Positions 12,726-24,329 of a stretch of DNA of 64,000 bases are shown here, piece by piece. Within the stretch, counting starts at the first letter, position 1. Each line of letters starts with the position of its first letter. Both the position numbers and the translations under genes were made by a program. This stretch comes from Psilocybe azurescens (lineage: Eukaryota; Basidiomycota; Agaricomycetes; Agaricales; Agrocybaceae): positions 930,001 to 994,000 of the forward strand of contig JAJIRX010000557.1 in NCBI GenBank assembly GCA_023853785.1, given 5' to 3'. The notes beneath the pieces are model-generated. The model was not told where the DNA came from. It saw nothing but the letters and a program-made list of their open reading frames with translations, and did no database searches.

Positions 12726-13191
12726 ATTCCACAAATGATCGTCTCGAGGACGGTGCGTCGCGCCGCCTTGTAATTAGAAGTAGAGGCATTAGGTAGTGAG
12801 GTGGGGGTGGAGAGGTCGGCGGCAGCGTTGCGGCGGCGTCATCTCCAGGGCGTAGAGGACCGATGGCAATGCTGAAGGGTGACCCCACTTCGCATCACCA
12901 TGGTACTCTACTCTACCTATTATATGTATAGACTTGTGATTAATAAAAGGATTATCTGATTCTAAGGTGATGGGTGGGTGAGATTTTAGAGATATTCGGT
13001 AGGTGATGAATGGGTAAGGTAGAATTTGTGTTGACCGCCTACGCAGTCGGTCATGGTACAGGTCAGAGTAAGTAAGTAAAGTAGAGTGTTAGGGAGGTAA
13101 GCACGTGGCGGCGTCTCCTTCTCACGAGACAACGTACCCGCAGGCGGGTACTTTCATTTCAACAGTTCTACATCTCTATCGCTACGGACAC
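12726..13191. other. Left non-coding part of the transposon
   Basis: This stretch lies between the left inverted repeat and the transposase stop codon. It includes a G-rich purine-biased segment at about 12780-12850 and otherwise shows no gene or repeat. It presumably holds the transposase 3' UTR. Confidence 0.5.
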
Positions 13192-14845
13192 TCAAGCCGC
13201 TGTGATCAAAGGTGCCATGGATGAGAAGATAGCCCACCCATTCATGCAGTTATCAAGTCCGGGAGAGCCGACCAAACCATACGCATTGCTCGCCGCTTTT
13301 TCGAAGTCATCATCCACCCATCGCATGGCTTCTTGACGCGAAATTGATATCTTCGATCGAAGGCCGTCAATCACTGCTTGGTCAATTTGAATCCGGCAAT
13401 CCACCGCAGGAGACTTTGGGACCGTAAATCCATGCCTTGGGGTTGATCCTGACATATTGACCTTGTTTTTCTGCACACGGATCTTATGATTATTCCAGTA
13501 TGTAACAAACTTGTCAAGCTGATTTTGTAGGATCTTTGGCCATAGCCAGTAGAAGAGGTTCCTGTCAATAGAAGTATGAGCTCATAGAAATCAAAAGGTG
13601 TGCACGTAAGTAAACCATATGACATACACATGAATAGGGTTTGTTGGGTTATAAATTCCGTCCATATAGCCTTGACGGATGGTATCTTTGACGTTGATTC
13701 CAAATGTCTGAAGAAACCAATGCCAACACCCTTCAATTGGGGTATTATGCACGCTTTTCACCTGAACTGTTGGTGGAAACTTTTCTGCGTCTATCTCATC
13801 TGTATATCCATCCCTATTTCATATGTAGAGTTTGTTCAGAGTAATGTCAGATTGATGATATTATGACTCACCGTAAGGCGGCTTGAAAAATGAGAATGTT
13901 TCCTGTTTCCGACCCTTTATCCGTGACAAAGGTGATAGGGATCACTGGTGAGACGTTCCGATAGATATACATTAATTAATAGCTTGCAAATTTTATCAAT
14001 CTTTGTGATCTCACTCTTGTGCTTCTGAACGTAGTCGAGATATAAATGTCCTATTGTTGTTGCAAGGCGGTTGTTGGGGACGACAACAAGATGCAATATA
14101 AATGAAGACCATTGATCTTTTACTCCATAAATCGTCAAGCCGACACCACCCATGTTAAGCCCCTGCGCATTCAATTTGTCATGTCCATCAGCATGATGCT
14201 GGTGGTTTGGTCCAATAGAGGAAAGGGTGGAACGACGAATGCGTTCGGCACCAGGAAAGCGGCGTGCTAGCCCTTCAGGTGCATGGATTGCCAAAACACT
14301 TCGTATAAAATCTCTGGTTCCCGAGTTCAAGAAAAATGTGTTAGCAAAACACCAATAGCAATATTGTGGTGAGCTAGGATGCTTACCGAGCCAAGGGCAT
14401 TCCTGAGTTAGCAAGGAGGACCCCTATCGTTCCAACACCTCGCAATTGCGATGGGTCATCTGCAACTTGATCAAGTACGGCCTGCGTTGCAATGTCGGCT
14501 GGGGGAGGTTTTCGGACACTGGGAACGTCAAATTTATTATTAAGTTGAGAAAGCTTTGAAGGCCTGTATAAATGAATGAAAATCAGTCCAATACACGATG
14601 TGATACTGTTCCAACTCTTGATCTACCGTATAGACAAGCCATGCTCAGTTTCAAGTCTTGCAAGCCTTTCAGAAACGGACAGCTTTTCCTTTGCATACTG
14701 ATGCAGCGACCTGCTCAGAACATTGTCGTCCGGATCTAATTTGTGAAAGGCTTAAGTTAGAAATTTGAAAGTACAAATCGGAATCACCGAACTCACAGTT
14801 TTTGATGCCATAACCATTAATACCGCGTGAATTGTTATTGCTCAT
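13192..14845 (-). CDS. DDE integrase-core transposase
   Basis: Exons: 14845-14797, 14750-14627, 14563-14387, 14313-14015, 13944-13872, 13813-13628, 13561-13192; total 1278 nt, 425 residues, with every junction canonical and in phase and no frame break. The catalytic core matches the integrase-like domain common in agaric genomes. The first acidic residue lies in HHADGHDKL with the following strand GLTIYGVKDQWS, the second in FVTDKGSETGN, and the third in NTPIEGCWHWFL, spaced as in a D-D-E active site. A helical N-terminus (about 130 residues) precedes it, and a C-terminal region follows with a LFYWLWP block and a YWNNHKIR block. It should bind the inverted repeats and catalyse transposition of the whole element. 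It lies 245 bp downstream of the alpha-kinase gene in the same orientation. Confidence 0.88.
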
Positions 14846-15090
14846 ACTCAGTGGAAGCTCGCGTAGAGATGGGGGGGTTGATAAGCCAACTCAATGAGAC
14901 AATGATTAATTTATACAAGAGCAGCCATCAGCCAAAAACAAGAAGTCAGGACAACGTGCTAAGCCACTACTGAGTAAATGTCAGGTACAATAGAAAAATA
15001 CATCTAGATTTACTTTGGGACCATATCGGATATCAAGAAGGTCAAGAAGACTGTCACTTTATTGAGGGTCGCGTGCTTCCCTTGCGGATT

Positions 15091-17526
15091 TCATTCATCT
15101 GAAAGGTCTAGCTCGTCGTGTTCTTCTGAGGAGTCCGAGTTATTCCCCTTATCATTATGCTCACTGCTGCTGTTACCTGATAGAGATTTCAGCTTGAGAC
15201 CATTGCAAATGTAATTGCATCGATGTTGAGCCTTGAATATCTTGATACCTTCTTCACCATGATCACCGATACCTGAGTCACTAGTATATGGATGAATAAA
15301 ACTTAAAGAATAGAAGTTAAATGGTTAGTACGTACGCTTCATGGGAATGGGACATAGGATCAAATATTACAAGTGTATCTCTGCCCCCAATAGTCATAGG
15401 CGAGCCTGTAGAATCACACCGATTGAGCATAAGTGACGGGTTCTTAAGAAATGATGACAATAACTACTTACCTTGCATGTCAGCAAAGACGAGCTCTTCT
15501 CCACTGAATTCATAGACAAAATGGGTGAAGGCTGCTAAGGTTTTCCCAAGCTTATCATTACGATGAGGATGAATCATTGTTCCACTAAATTTTTGGACAG
15601 ATTTTGTGCGACGAGGTTCAACAAGCCACACTGCAGCATCCTCCTCTATAGGCGATAGTGAAGATGCAGGAGAGGGTGTTCCGACTTCACAGACAAGGAA
15701 GCCTTCGGAAACAATTACATCTAAGAAAAGTTTAGTCAATAATCAATGGTAAGTACGTCTCAATTAAGGCTTATGGTGTGAATACGTACCACCTGCAAAC
15801 TCAATCCTTCTTTCCTTAGCCAGAGTTTGAAACTTGGCTAGAAACCAGCCTGCTGTCCTTAAGCGAATAAGCTCTCTCTCGAGGTAATCTTTATTCTCAG
15901 AAGCAGAAACCTCTGCATCTGAACCTATTTCAAAGAACCGCTTTGCTACATAGTGGTCAGACCCAATAGAAAGCTGTAATAAGATGTCAGTATTTTACGT
16001 TGGCATGGGTAAGCAATTCTTTTAAGTACCTTATACACATGTTTTGTGGCACCACTAGCAAAAATGTTCTTGTCTATGAAGCCATCGTCGATTCGGCCAT
16101 TCTCTGGCCATCCAATATCAACTTCACCGGTTTCTTTGTCACAGGTTGTATGGGCTTTTTCACACGAACAATTGAGGTAGTATCAATTCCAGTACTGCTA
16201 GCATGCCTCGTTCGGATGAATGTAGATGGCGGAATTGCACCTAATAAATCAAAGGCATATTTAATAACTCAATATCACTGAAGTCAGCACAAACTTACTT
16301 GCGAAGTCACTTGCTTGGCGTTTTGAGTGGGGTGGGTTTTCATGATAACTGGTACGAGTGGCGCTACGTTTCCTTCCTGGAACTGATTGAGAAGTGGTTA
16401 TCCCATTCTTTCGAAGGATAAACTAGAGATTTATTACATGTAAGTTAGACGCCAGAGAATTATGTTTAAATCAATAGACTTACAGCTGGCTTATCAATGT
16501 AAAGCTCAACTGACATCTCATACTGATGTCGTGCACCTGAAGCCTTCTTTGGTGGGCGTCCTTCCGGGCCATAAAAAATAGCCATTTCACCAGTTTGATA
16601 TTGGCTATAAGCTTCCCTAACGGTGTTATTCATTGTGCCTGGGAGAAACCTTTTGTTACCAGACCAGCGAAGCTCAACTTCATCGCTGTTGATAAGGAAT
16701 AAATAAAACAGTTAAGTGGAGTAAAGTGGAAATAAAGTTACCGTACAAGTTCCCTTCCCTCTTGTGTTGCCCAGCGAGTATTAACTGTTGCTAAGTAGTC
16801 ATCAAGAACCTCTAATAGACAGGACACATTCAAAATTTATGATCAACCAAGATATTTTAAGCAAGTAAAGAATCAAACCTGAGAGAAATGCCTCTTTACT
16901 CCAGGGCTTGCCCCATTGACCAGAGTCATAGTCAGTAGATTTCTGGTCTTTTTTGGATGAGCTCTTGATTCGGCATTCTGCTTTAATAAATATCTTGTTC
17001 TCACCAGTCGCAACATTATTTTTAGCAGCTATCAACCCTGCAGTTGTGTGGAGAGGAACTACAGGTGGGTTAACTGGCTGCTTTGTCAACCGAGCCTCCA
17101 TGGAATGAGAACGAGCAGCACGAGAGGTTTCAAGTGCAGTGCGTATAAGAGCCTGAGAATCTAAGGGAAAATGTACAAAGTTAATTTTTTAGCACCCTCA
17201 AATGAAATGGGCGCTTACTTTCAGGATCCTGTCCAGGTTTCTGAACACATCGCCCACACATCGTACCAGAAAGATTCTTCCAGGCAATACCACACAAGCT
17301 ACACTGCTTGTAGTTCTATGGATAGAATCAAAAAGGTTAGTGTGACCAGCAGTAATGCAAGAAATTAAAAAAGCGAAAGACATACCTGCCAGTTAACATA
17401 CTCCACTGAGCCATCTTCCAAGGCTGCAAGCTTTGTGCATTTTGCACATAGACCGTGCATTGTTTTATTAGAAAAAGAAAGGCCACAGCCAAGTCCATCA
17501 TCAGCCCCAGAGTCGCAGATATCCAT
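15091..17526 (-). CDS. Alpha-type (MHCK/eEF2K-like) protein kinase carried by the transposon
   Basis: Exons: 17526-17386, 17315-17219, 17160-16879, 16811-16742, 16685-16484, 16422-16299, 16240-16030, 15973-15790, 15720-15472, 15405-15336, 15280-15091; about 606 residues. The N-terminus has two cysteine clusters (GLCAKC; CSLCGIAW..CGRC), probably zinc-binding. A linker follows, then an alpha-kinase domain over roughly the last 270 residues: glycine-rich FASGATKHVY, the ATP lysine in YVAKRF, the FVYEFSGEELVFAD segment with a catalytic Asp, the loop SGIGDHGEEG, and the structural zinc ligands (His in SHSHE, then HRCNYIC). All key residues are present, so the enzyme should be active on Ser/Thr. 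The tail is acidic. Exon 7 contains a frame break at TTTTT 16156-16160. One more base restores continuity; a 41-nt intron is the alternative. Alpha-kinases are scattered and expanded in some agarics; being inside a transposon is unusual. Confidence 0.85.
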
Positions 17527-19071
17527 ATCAGACAGCAGGAAATCCAGTTGATTAAAGCAACAAGCAAAGTAGAACCCAAGACACAAGAGTATAGCGAGAG
17601 AAATGTGTTGAGTTGAGATTTAATCATCCACACAATTTCTTTCCTTTAAATACTTTTTACCCACCGCTTTAGAATTGCGAATAGAATTCTAAAAAATAAA
17701 ATACCAATGCTGCACTTGGAACAAGTCAATATTCTAAGCAATCTAGAAGCTTTGCAGCTGTGATGGCTCACGACTTCAAGAACAGTGTGTGGAAAGATAT
17801 GGCCCAAAAACATTCTGTGGAAGACAAATAATGTGAATCCCCTCACGAGGCTCTAGGCCTGGAGGATCACCATTCACGATTCAATATTAAAACACAGATG
17901 CAGGTTGAAAGGCCTGGACTCTACGGACTATGGTTCTTGGAATAAATTTCTATACAACTTCAATAGTATAACTCAGTGGAGGGTGCTCCTGACTATATAT
18001 TGCTAATTTCCTGGGAATTGGCGAGATATGTTGTTCTAAACAGAGCCTCAAGCTGCCAAAGCTTGTCCATTATTTGTTTAGCTATTGATAGAACTTGGGA
18101 CATCGTGTACCATCAAGTTTTGTGAGTTGAGAAGGCCAGGTGACCTTCTATTTATATGCGAAACTTCTAGAAATCTGGAACAGGATCTTTATCAGCGGTA
18201 CATTAGTCCAATAGCTGCAGGGGACCCAGTTCTCTTCTGTTGAATACTTCGAGAATATGCCGGAACATGGTGACGCAGTCTGCAGCGTGTTTTATGACCT
18301 TTCCGAAGTCATAAGTTAGAATTCTGTATAGTACATGCTACAGCTCAATTGCTACTGCTACGTATTAGAAGAAAAGTCAATAAATATGTCGTACGATACA
18401 GCTTGTGTCTTCCAGAATGTAGCGAGCTGTAAGCTGTGACCTGCATGAGAGAGAGATTTACCAAGTGTAAGCCGACCGGACCAAGGTCGAGCGCCTCGAG
18501 GATCAGCCACAGTTGCGTTGCTTGGTCTTGTTTATCAGATGCAGTGTCTACCGGACTTTATGATTGATCACACTCGTATTTCTTGCTCAGTGTACGGCAA
18601 CTGTAGTAAAGAATACCATTGCGTAGATATTTTAAATAGCTTTTTGTTGACATGTATTTTATATGTTAGTCGCTCATGCCCGTGCAACGGACCGCACATA
18701 CATCGAGTGTTTGAGTTTCTTGTTATATAATGTAATCATGTGACACTGTTCATAGTTGAGTGTTGGAGACACGAATTGGTGCACTAACTGCACAAATGAT
18801 TGTATACCTCAGAACCACATTGTATACAGCTTATATATGCCACATACATCGGAAGAATAGTTGGCTCAAAAGAAACACATATTCGGAGGTATGCAAATCA
18901 GCATTTTTGACTTACATAGCTTACATATGAACTCGACCGAACAGGAAGGCTCAGCTAAGTGTGATGTACAGTTCAGTACAGATCGCAAACGGCCTGACCA
19001 GCGATTTCAGTGACGATGTAGACTTTACTATGGAAATGATCACTCATTGGGCTGTGTGAATGCCGCAGACC
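17527..19071. other. Right non-coding part of the transposon
   Basis: This 1.5 kb lies upstream of the alpha-kinase start and inside the right inverted repeat. It should contain the kinase promoter. No further gene was found. In-frame ATGs just above 17526 (for example at 17586) would add a hydrophobic stretch unlike the family and were not used. Confidence 0.5.
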
Positions 19072-19199
19072 AATCGTGAGTTGCTTTGTAATGACCGTGT
19101 GAATTTGTAGCGCTCTCAAAAATCGATTCTCGAAGTTCGAAGTTCGAAAGTTCCAACGTCAAAAGTCAAAATCCGGCCGTGGAGCTCCCGCCAACCATA
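19072..19199 (-). repeat. Right terminal inverted repeat
   Basis: This is the reverse-complement partner of 12598-12725. Its outer end reads GGAGCTCCCGCCAACCATA and is followed directly by the second copy of ATATGAG. Confidence 0.93.
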
Positions 19200-19206
19200 A
19201 TATGAG
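19200..19206. repeat. Right target-site duplication of transposon (ATATGAG)
   Basis: This is the direct copy of 12591-12597 on the other side of the element. Confidence 0.8.
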
Positions 19207-22200
19207 GGTGAGGATCTCATGCGATGAGAGGTGTTTGTCTAATTTGAAGAGTAGTGAAGTTTCATGCGTATGTCCGTGCAAGGCCTTCGCTCTTCGTTAA
19301 CCAATTTGCCGCTCGATCGCAGGTCGTTTCCCATCCGACGTGAATCTGGCTTCTAAAAAACGGATAATAAAGCAATCCACGTAACGGTTGGCTATAGAAG
19401 GTGACATTGCTATAAAGTAGCTATTTATCTACATTGCAGAAGCAAAAGAGAAGAAAAGAACGAGAAGAGAGAGTTGCAGTTGAGATCTCAGAAGGCAAAG
19501 GCTCATTTTCGAGGTTAGATCCCCGAGATACGCGGTCATCCACTGGTCATTGCCATATACCTCATACAAAGGACGCCTGAAGTTGCGATTATTTGTAGAA
19601 GTGCCTTTACATATTGGCACTGAGCTAACTTGTTATTTCAAGTTCCATTCTCCTCCTGAAGCCTCCCAACAACCCGGAGTAAGCTGAGATGTTGTCTTCC
19701 ATAGAGAAAATACCCCTTAAATGTCAACGATCCGCGGTGCTGGTGCCCAGTAACTAAATTTTGTGCTTTCTATACCCACAGCACTTAACTGAATGAAGGA
19801 CAATTAGCTTTGGCGCTTCAGTTGAATCTCGGCAGAGATCCGGAGGCGAGCAAGTCCACTTATATTTATATTTTTAAGGCGCCACCTCTATGATAGTTCA
19901 TTATCTGACATTCGAAATAGTGCCTGATACACTCCGATAATCAACCACCCAGAGTGAGATAAAGGGCATAGTTGGAGGCGAAGGGCGGCAATTAACGCTC
20001 TCAAGGTCGTCTTTGGCAAACAAACGCCACTGTAGTAGAATGGCACTTTCATGACAGTGGGACGATTATCCTGTGTTCATGTTCTAACGCTCGTGATTAT
20101 GATAACCGATTGAATCGCCTTTCGAATGAGCGCGTGTGAGCGCCATGTCTAGCTGTGGCGCTGGAGTTGACGGTCAGCCTTGAGAAGCGTGCATGGAAAT
20201 ACGAATTCGATCCCACCAGCACAGTTCCCTTTGAATCGTGGTGGGGTATTTACAAGCAATCGGAAAGTCCGATGGTCCATGGGACACGATTTGAACGCGT
20301 CACTTTGACGGGCAATGTCGATGAGGATCTGCATTTCAAGGTTCCGAGCGCATAGGATCCGGATCCGCCCCACTCTACTGCTACTAGACGTCGCCGCTAT
20401 GGCTATTTAAATCATCTGGCCGATTGCCTCAGTGGTAAACAAGTAAGTGTACTCAAGTACGTACGCTACAAGGTTCCGTCTCCGGCGCGTACAGTAAGTT
20501 AAGCTCAATCTTGGCTTGCATTTATACAATCGTGGGCTTTGGCCATCTATTAGAGGTACATACAGTGATAAGGTTAAGTTAGCGTAAGTCGGATTGCCGC
20601 ACCTCTGATGTTCTCCGTGGTCCTCCATTCCTCCTGTCAGGACTCATCCCATGTGAAGTCGTGGTCTAAAACAGAAGATCGTCAGTATAGCGCTGAGCAC
20701 TGACAATTAATTATGGATCCGGGGAGCCGAAGAGTCTAGAGGACCACAAGTGAGTTCGACTGTGACATTTCGCCGACTAAATATTTCAAAAAGCACGCGT
20801 GCACTCATGACAGAGTCCCATGTCGAGCGGCATCGGGCTTCATCCCCTGGTTGGCGCAGTCACGCTACTTGCTTTCAGTTTACTTATTTCGGTAGTTGAA
20901 CTTGAAAGGTTCATGATATCTGAGTGCGCATTGCCCGTCGTGCGATAAGTAACGGCGGTCTCCTTTGAAATTTTGCCACGCGCCCGCAAGCGCAAGAACC
21001 TATTCTAGTTACGTACTATAGGTTTGCAAAACGCGTTTATATAAATAGTCCGAACTTCTCATGTGAAAACTTGCTTTCAAATTTATCTCCAGAGTTTCAT
21101 GAGCAGACGCTACCTTGGCGTGTGCGTGTGCTTCAGTCTTCGAGACGCAGTTAAGCTAATAAGTACGTGAGTGCGCAGGTTGATAGGGGCCGGGGCATCA
21201 GTCTTTCTAACGCGCGTTGTTGAGGTGCCGACTTGCGGCAGAGAGCCAATTACCAGAGTTTGTATAGCGTCACCTCTCGTGGCATTCAATGACATAAATG
21301 TGTCTGTATTCTCAATGTCATCGCTTGGAAGTTCGTTTAACAGCACGCGCGTTCCCATTTTCGGCACGAGCTAGTAAAATAAAATTATATCTGCCATTTA
21401 TTTCCCTCTTACTTCTCGAATCTGAGTGCGCACTAGCCTCCACAGAGATAACGCATATGAATAGGGGCTTTAAAAGTTCCAGATTCAGCACGAAAATGGA
21501 TTGTTTGTCAACGAAGATGACTATATGTTTTTCAGGTCTCAAACTTTCCCATTGCCTAATCGTAGTCTTAGCGCTACATATGCGCACAGGGATCCTGTAA
21601 TGTTTAATCACCTGAATTCCGACGCTCTCAGGGACCACATTCCCATGGGTCTTATGTAACTGAAAAGGCTGGATTCTTTCTATTTTAATCTACTTTTTAT
21701 TTAATGTTTTATGTTATGTCTCAATTCAAGCAGGTTCAAACTCTAAAATCCGTGTGGGTGAGTGTGGGTGTTGCCGAGAGCGAATTCATCTGAATTCACG
21801 CACAAGTGACAAAATGGCGTGTTTTTATTTTGTTCATTGGAGTCTATAATCCGTCTAGCCTACCGACGAAGCCCGCCAAGTCAGTGGGGTTTTCAAAAGG
21901 GAGAACAGATAAAGGAATTCAAAATGAGCTCGTCATCCCGTGCGATACCGACGGCATAGACGGTAGGCATGAAGTTTATCCAAATCCCAGACGACTGAAA
22001 GCAGCAAATCTTATATATGTACAGGCGCGCCAGAATAACCATGGCGGCGTTGAGGGCGCCTACCTTATGGAGACTGATATTGTGTGATGCGAATCGTGTG
22101 CCACAATGAGGGGGGAAAGGTGAGCGGCGGGACCACCGGGCCACGCATCGCAACATCGGCATGCGTTCGCCCGAAATGGCGCGCGCATACTTAGAATTTG

Positions 22201-24329
22201 CCGCCGTTTTTCTCTCTTCACGCCAGCTGCCCCTTTCCCCTTCGAGACAGCACTCAAGTTGGATCCGTCGATCTCATTCTTCGATCCGTTCTCGATCGTA
22301 TCCTTCAGTATCTTTCTTGGAATCGGCCTGCAGCGGCTACAAGTTCTACATACTTATAGAGGCAAAGGTAGACCCCGTTAGTAATGGTTGGAGCGTGTTT
22401 TTATCTCTATTGCCCATTTTATCTCTCATTCGGCCAGAGGGGCTGCTGAATTGCTTTAATGTTTATCTGGGGGAGCACTTGCATGCTCTTTGACAACTCT
22501 TCAAGCTTCAACGATCAACCCCAGCCTCTAGCGAACCAGGACGCGCCAATCGACTGTGCTCTGGGTCGGGATCCCGGACCGGCAATATAAACTTGGGGAC
22601 CTGGTGGGCCTGTTCGTTTGTCAAGCTAGATGTGTGCAAAGCAAAGAAAAAAAGCATGCTGTCTGCGTCGGTGGAAATTCACGTTTTCCGATGCATTCTA
22701 ATGGCTGAAAGATACTCCTTGCTGTTGCTTTCCTGCCACTTGGTAAGGTGGGGTTGGTTGGTAGTCAAAACGCGAACCCTGACGGGAACGCTTAGTAAAT
22801 TTACTTTGAGCTGCACGGCTAAGCGCAGGTAGCTAAGAAAGGGTCAAGGGGCAAGTGCTTGCGTGCAAGTGTTCTTTAGTAGAACAGGGGGAAATGCAGA
22901 TAAGGCAATATACGTAATGGTGAAGGAAACCCGAAGGGACCAACCCTGCGCTCGTTCCCTGAAGGAACATGAAAATAGAACAATACGTCGGCGAAGGTTC
23001 GGTGGTACACAAGTCAACAAAGGAATGCTTTGGAATGGATGGTTGAATGAACAGTTGTATTTCGGTAATTTTTACATTCTTCTGAAAGAGAAGTGCTCTT
23101 TTTAGGCTTAAGTAGCTGGTGACGACTACACACGCTCGCACGCACACACACCATTGGAGTTACACGTTCGGTAGTAGGGTATCCTTGGAAGGAAAATATG
23201 AGGAAGCTAAAATTTCTCTCCACATCTTGTCCAGGCCCTTACTCTATTCAATCTCGACCATGTGGTTGCTTATATCCGTGACTAATTAAATAATAGACAG
23301 CGGAGCAAAAAGCAAAAACATACTTCCGGCTTAGTTGTCGCTAAAAACCAACACTCGATACATGGGAGGTTAAATGGGTTGGGAACGGCGACAAACCTAG
23401 CCGAGGCCAGTGTGAGACTCTTCCACGCACCGGCGCTTGGTGATCCCAGTTTCTCAAGTATCCCGGTAGTTGCTTATGCACCAAAGAAAAGTTATGATCC
23501 GTTGAATTGCAAGCAGTGAAGGTGAATAGAAATAATGAATAGATAGGAACAAGTGGACGAGCCAGAATTGCATGCTTGCATGTGCTGTAGGTATATATAA
23601 GGGACTACGGGGCGGATTGCGTGAGCTTGTACATAGACGATGGGTGATACTAGTTCATGACGGTATATAGATGTCTACGAATTTTTCTTTTATTGTTACA
23701 ACAGATCAATGCGAACCAAAATGCGCAATGAAAGTGAGAGAATAAGTTTTGACAGACCGAAGAAGCGTGCAAGTAAGAATATCGAATGGGGGCAGCCAGA
23801 GAATAAAGAAGGGTAAACAGAACGAAGGAAAGAAGGGACAGTCCGTCGCAAGAAAGTTCAAGACAATGTCGGCTGGTAGAGAAATGAGGAACCGAATAAA
23901 TACAAAGTAAGTGTCAATTCGGGATACAGTCTGGCTGCCAGTTTCCGTGAAAGGGACGTCGCAAGAGAAGACAACAAGAAAGAGGTGGTGATAACAAAAA
24001 ACAGGAAGATGGATACAAAATCGTGTTCTGTGCTTGTGTACAAGGTTTGGGTATTGACGCGAATAAATAGATAGATAAAAAAGGGGGGAGCCCAGAGAAG
24101 GGAGAGCCCAGTCGTCGGCAGATTTTGGAGGGGGAGTGAAATGTGTAGCAATAAATAAGACGACGAACACAATGGCGGCAGGGTTGAGCGGTGTCGCTGA
24201 CCTAATACGTGATGAATGCCCCAAAATGCAAGACACCGATCAAATCAAGAAAACCACTGCAGCAGCCGCCCCCGCCGCCCGTAGCTCTTTCTTCTCAGCC
24301 AACCATCACCGTCTCCCGTCTCCGACACC
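19207..24329. other. 5.1-kb tract without a supportable gene; right end a probable 3' UTR
   Basis: No spliced gene or repeat could be supported. Around 20.15-20.36 kb a 66-codon plus-strand frame looks protein-like but has no partner exons. The segment at about 23.7-24.3 kb is strongly pyrimidine-rich when read on the minus strand and directly follows the GATA factor stop, so it is probably that gene's 3' UTR. Confidence 0.45.

Larger units (their letters stand above)
12598..19199. mobile_element. 6.6-kb DNA transposon with DDE integrase-type transposase and alpha-kinase cargo
   Basis: The element is bounded by 128-bp inverted repeats (12598-12725 and 19072-19199) that differ at only two positions, and by a 7-bp direct duplication. 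Both termini read TATGGTTGGCGGGAGC inward. Inside are two multi-exon minus-strand genes: a transposase with an integrase-like catalytic core (13192-14845) and an alpha-kinase (15091-17526), plus about 0.5 kb and 1.5 kb of non-coding DNA at the left and right. Near-identical ends, an intact duplication and two largely complete genes suggest recent insertion. The superfamily is not assigned: a 7-bp duplication fits none of the common fungal superfamilies I know well (hAT 8, Mutator 9-10, mariner TA). Confidence 0.9.

Noticed and set aside
12598..19199. Possibility that the inverted repeats mark a helitron, LTR element or segmental inversion
   Set aside because: The repeats are inverted and terminal with a matching target duplication and enclose a DDE-type transposase; no LTR, reverse transcriptase or Rep/helicase domain is present.
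20155..20355. 66-codon plus-strand frame with protein-like composition
   Set aside because: No adjoining exons, no recognisable domain, and frames of this length are expected by chance in a 5-kb tract.
23706..24236. 176-codon minus-strand frame rich in Phe, Leu and Ser
   Set aside because: It is pyrimidine-rich DNA directly downstream of the GATA factor stop and is better explained as 3' UTR.
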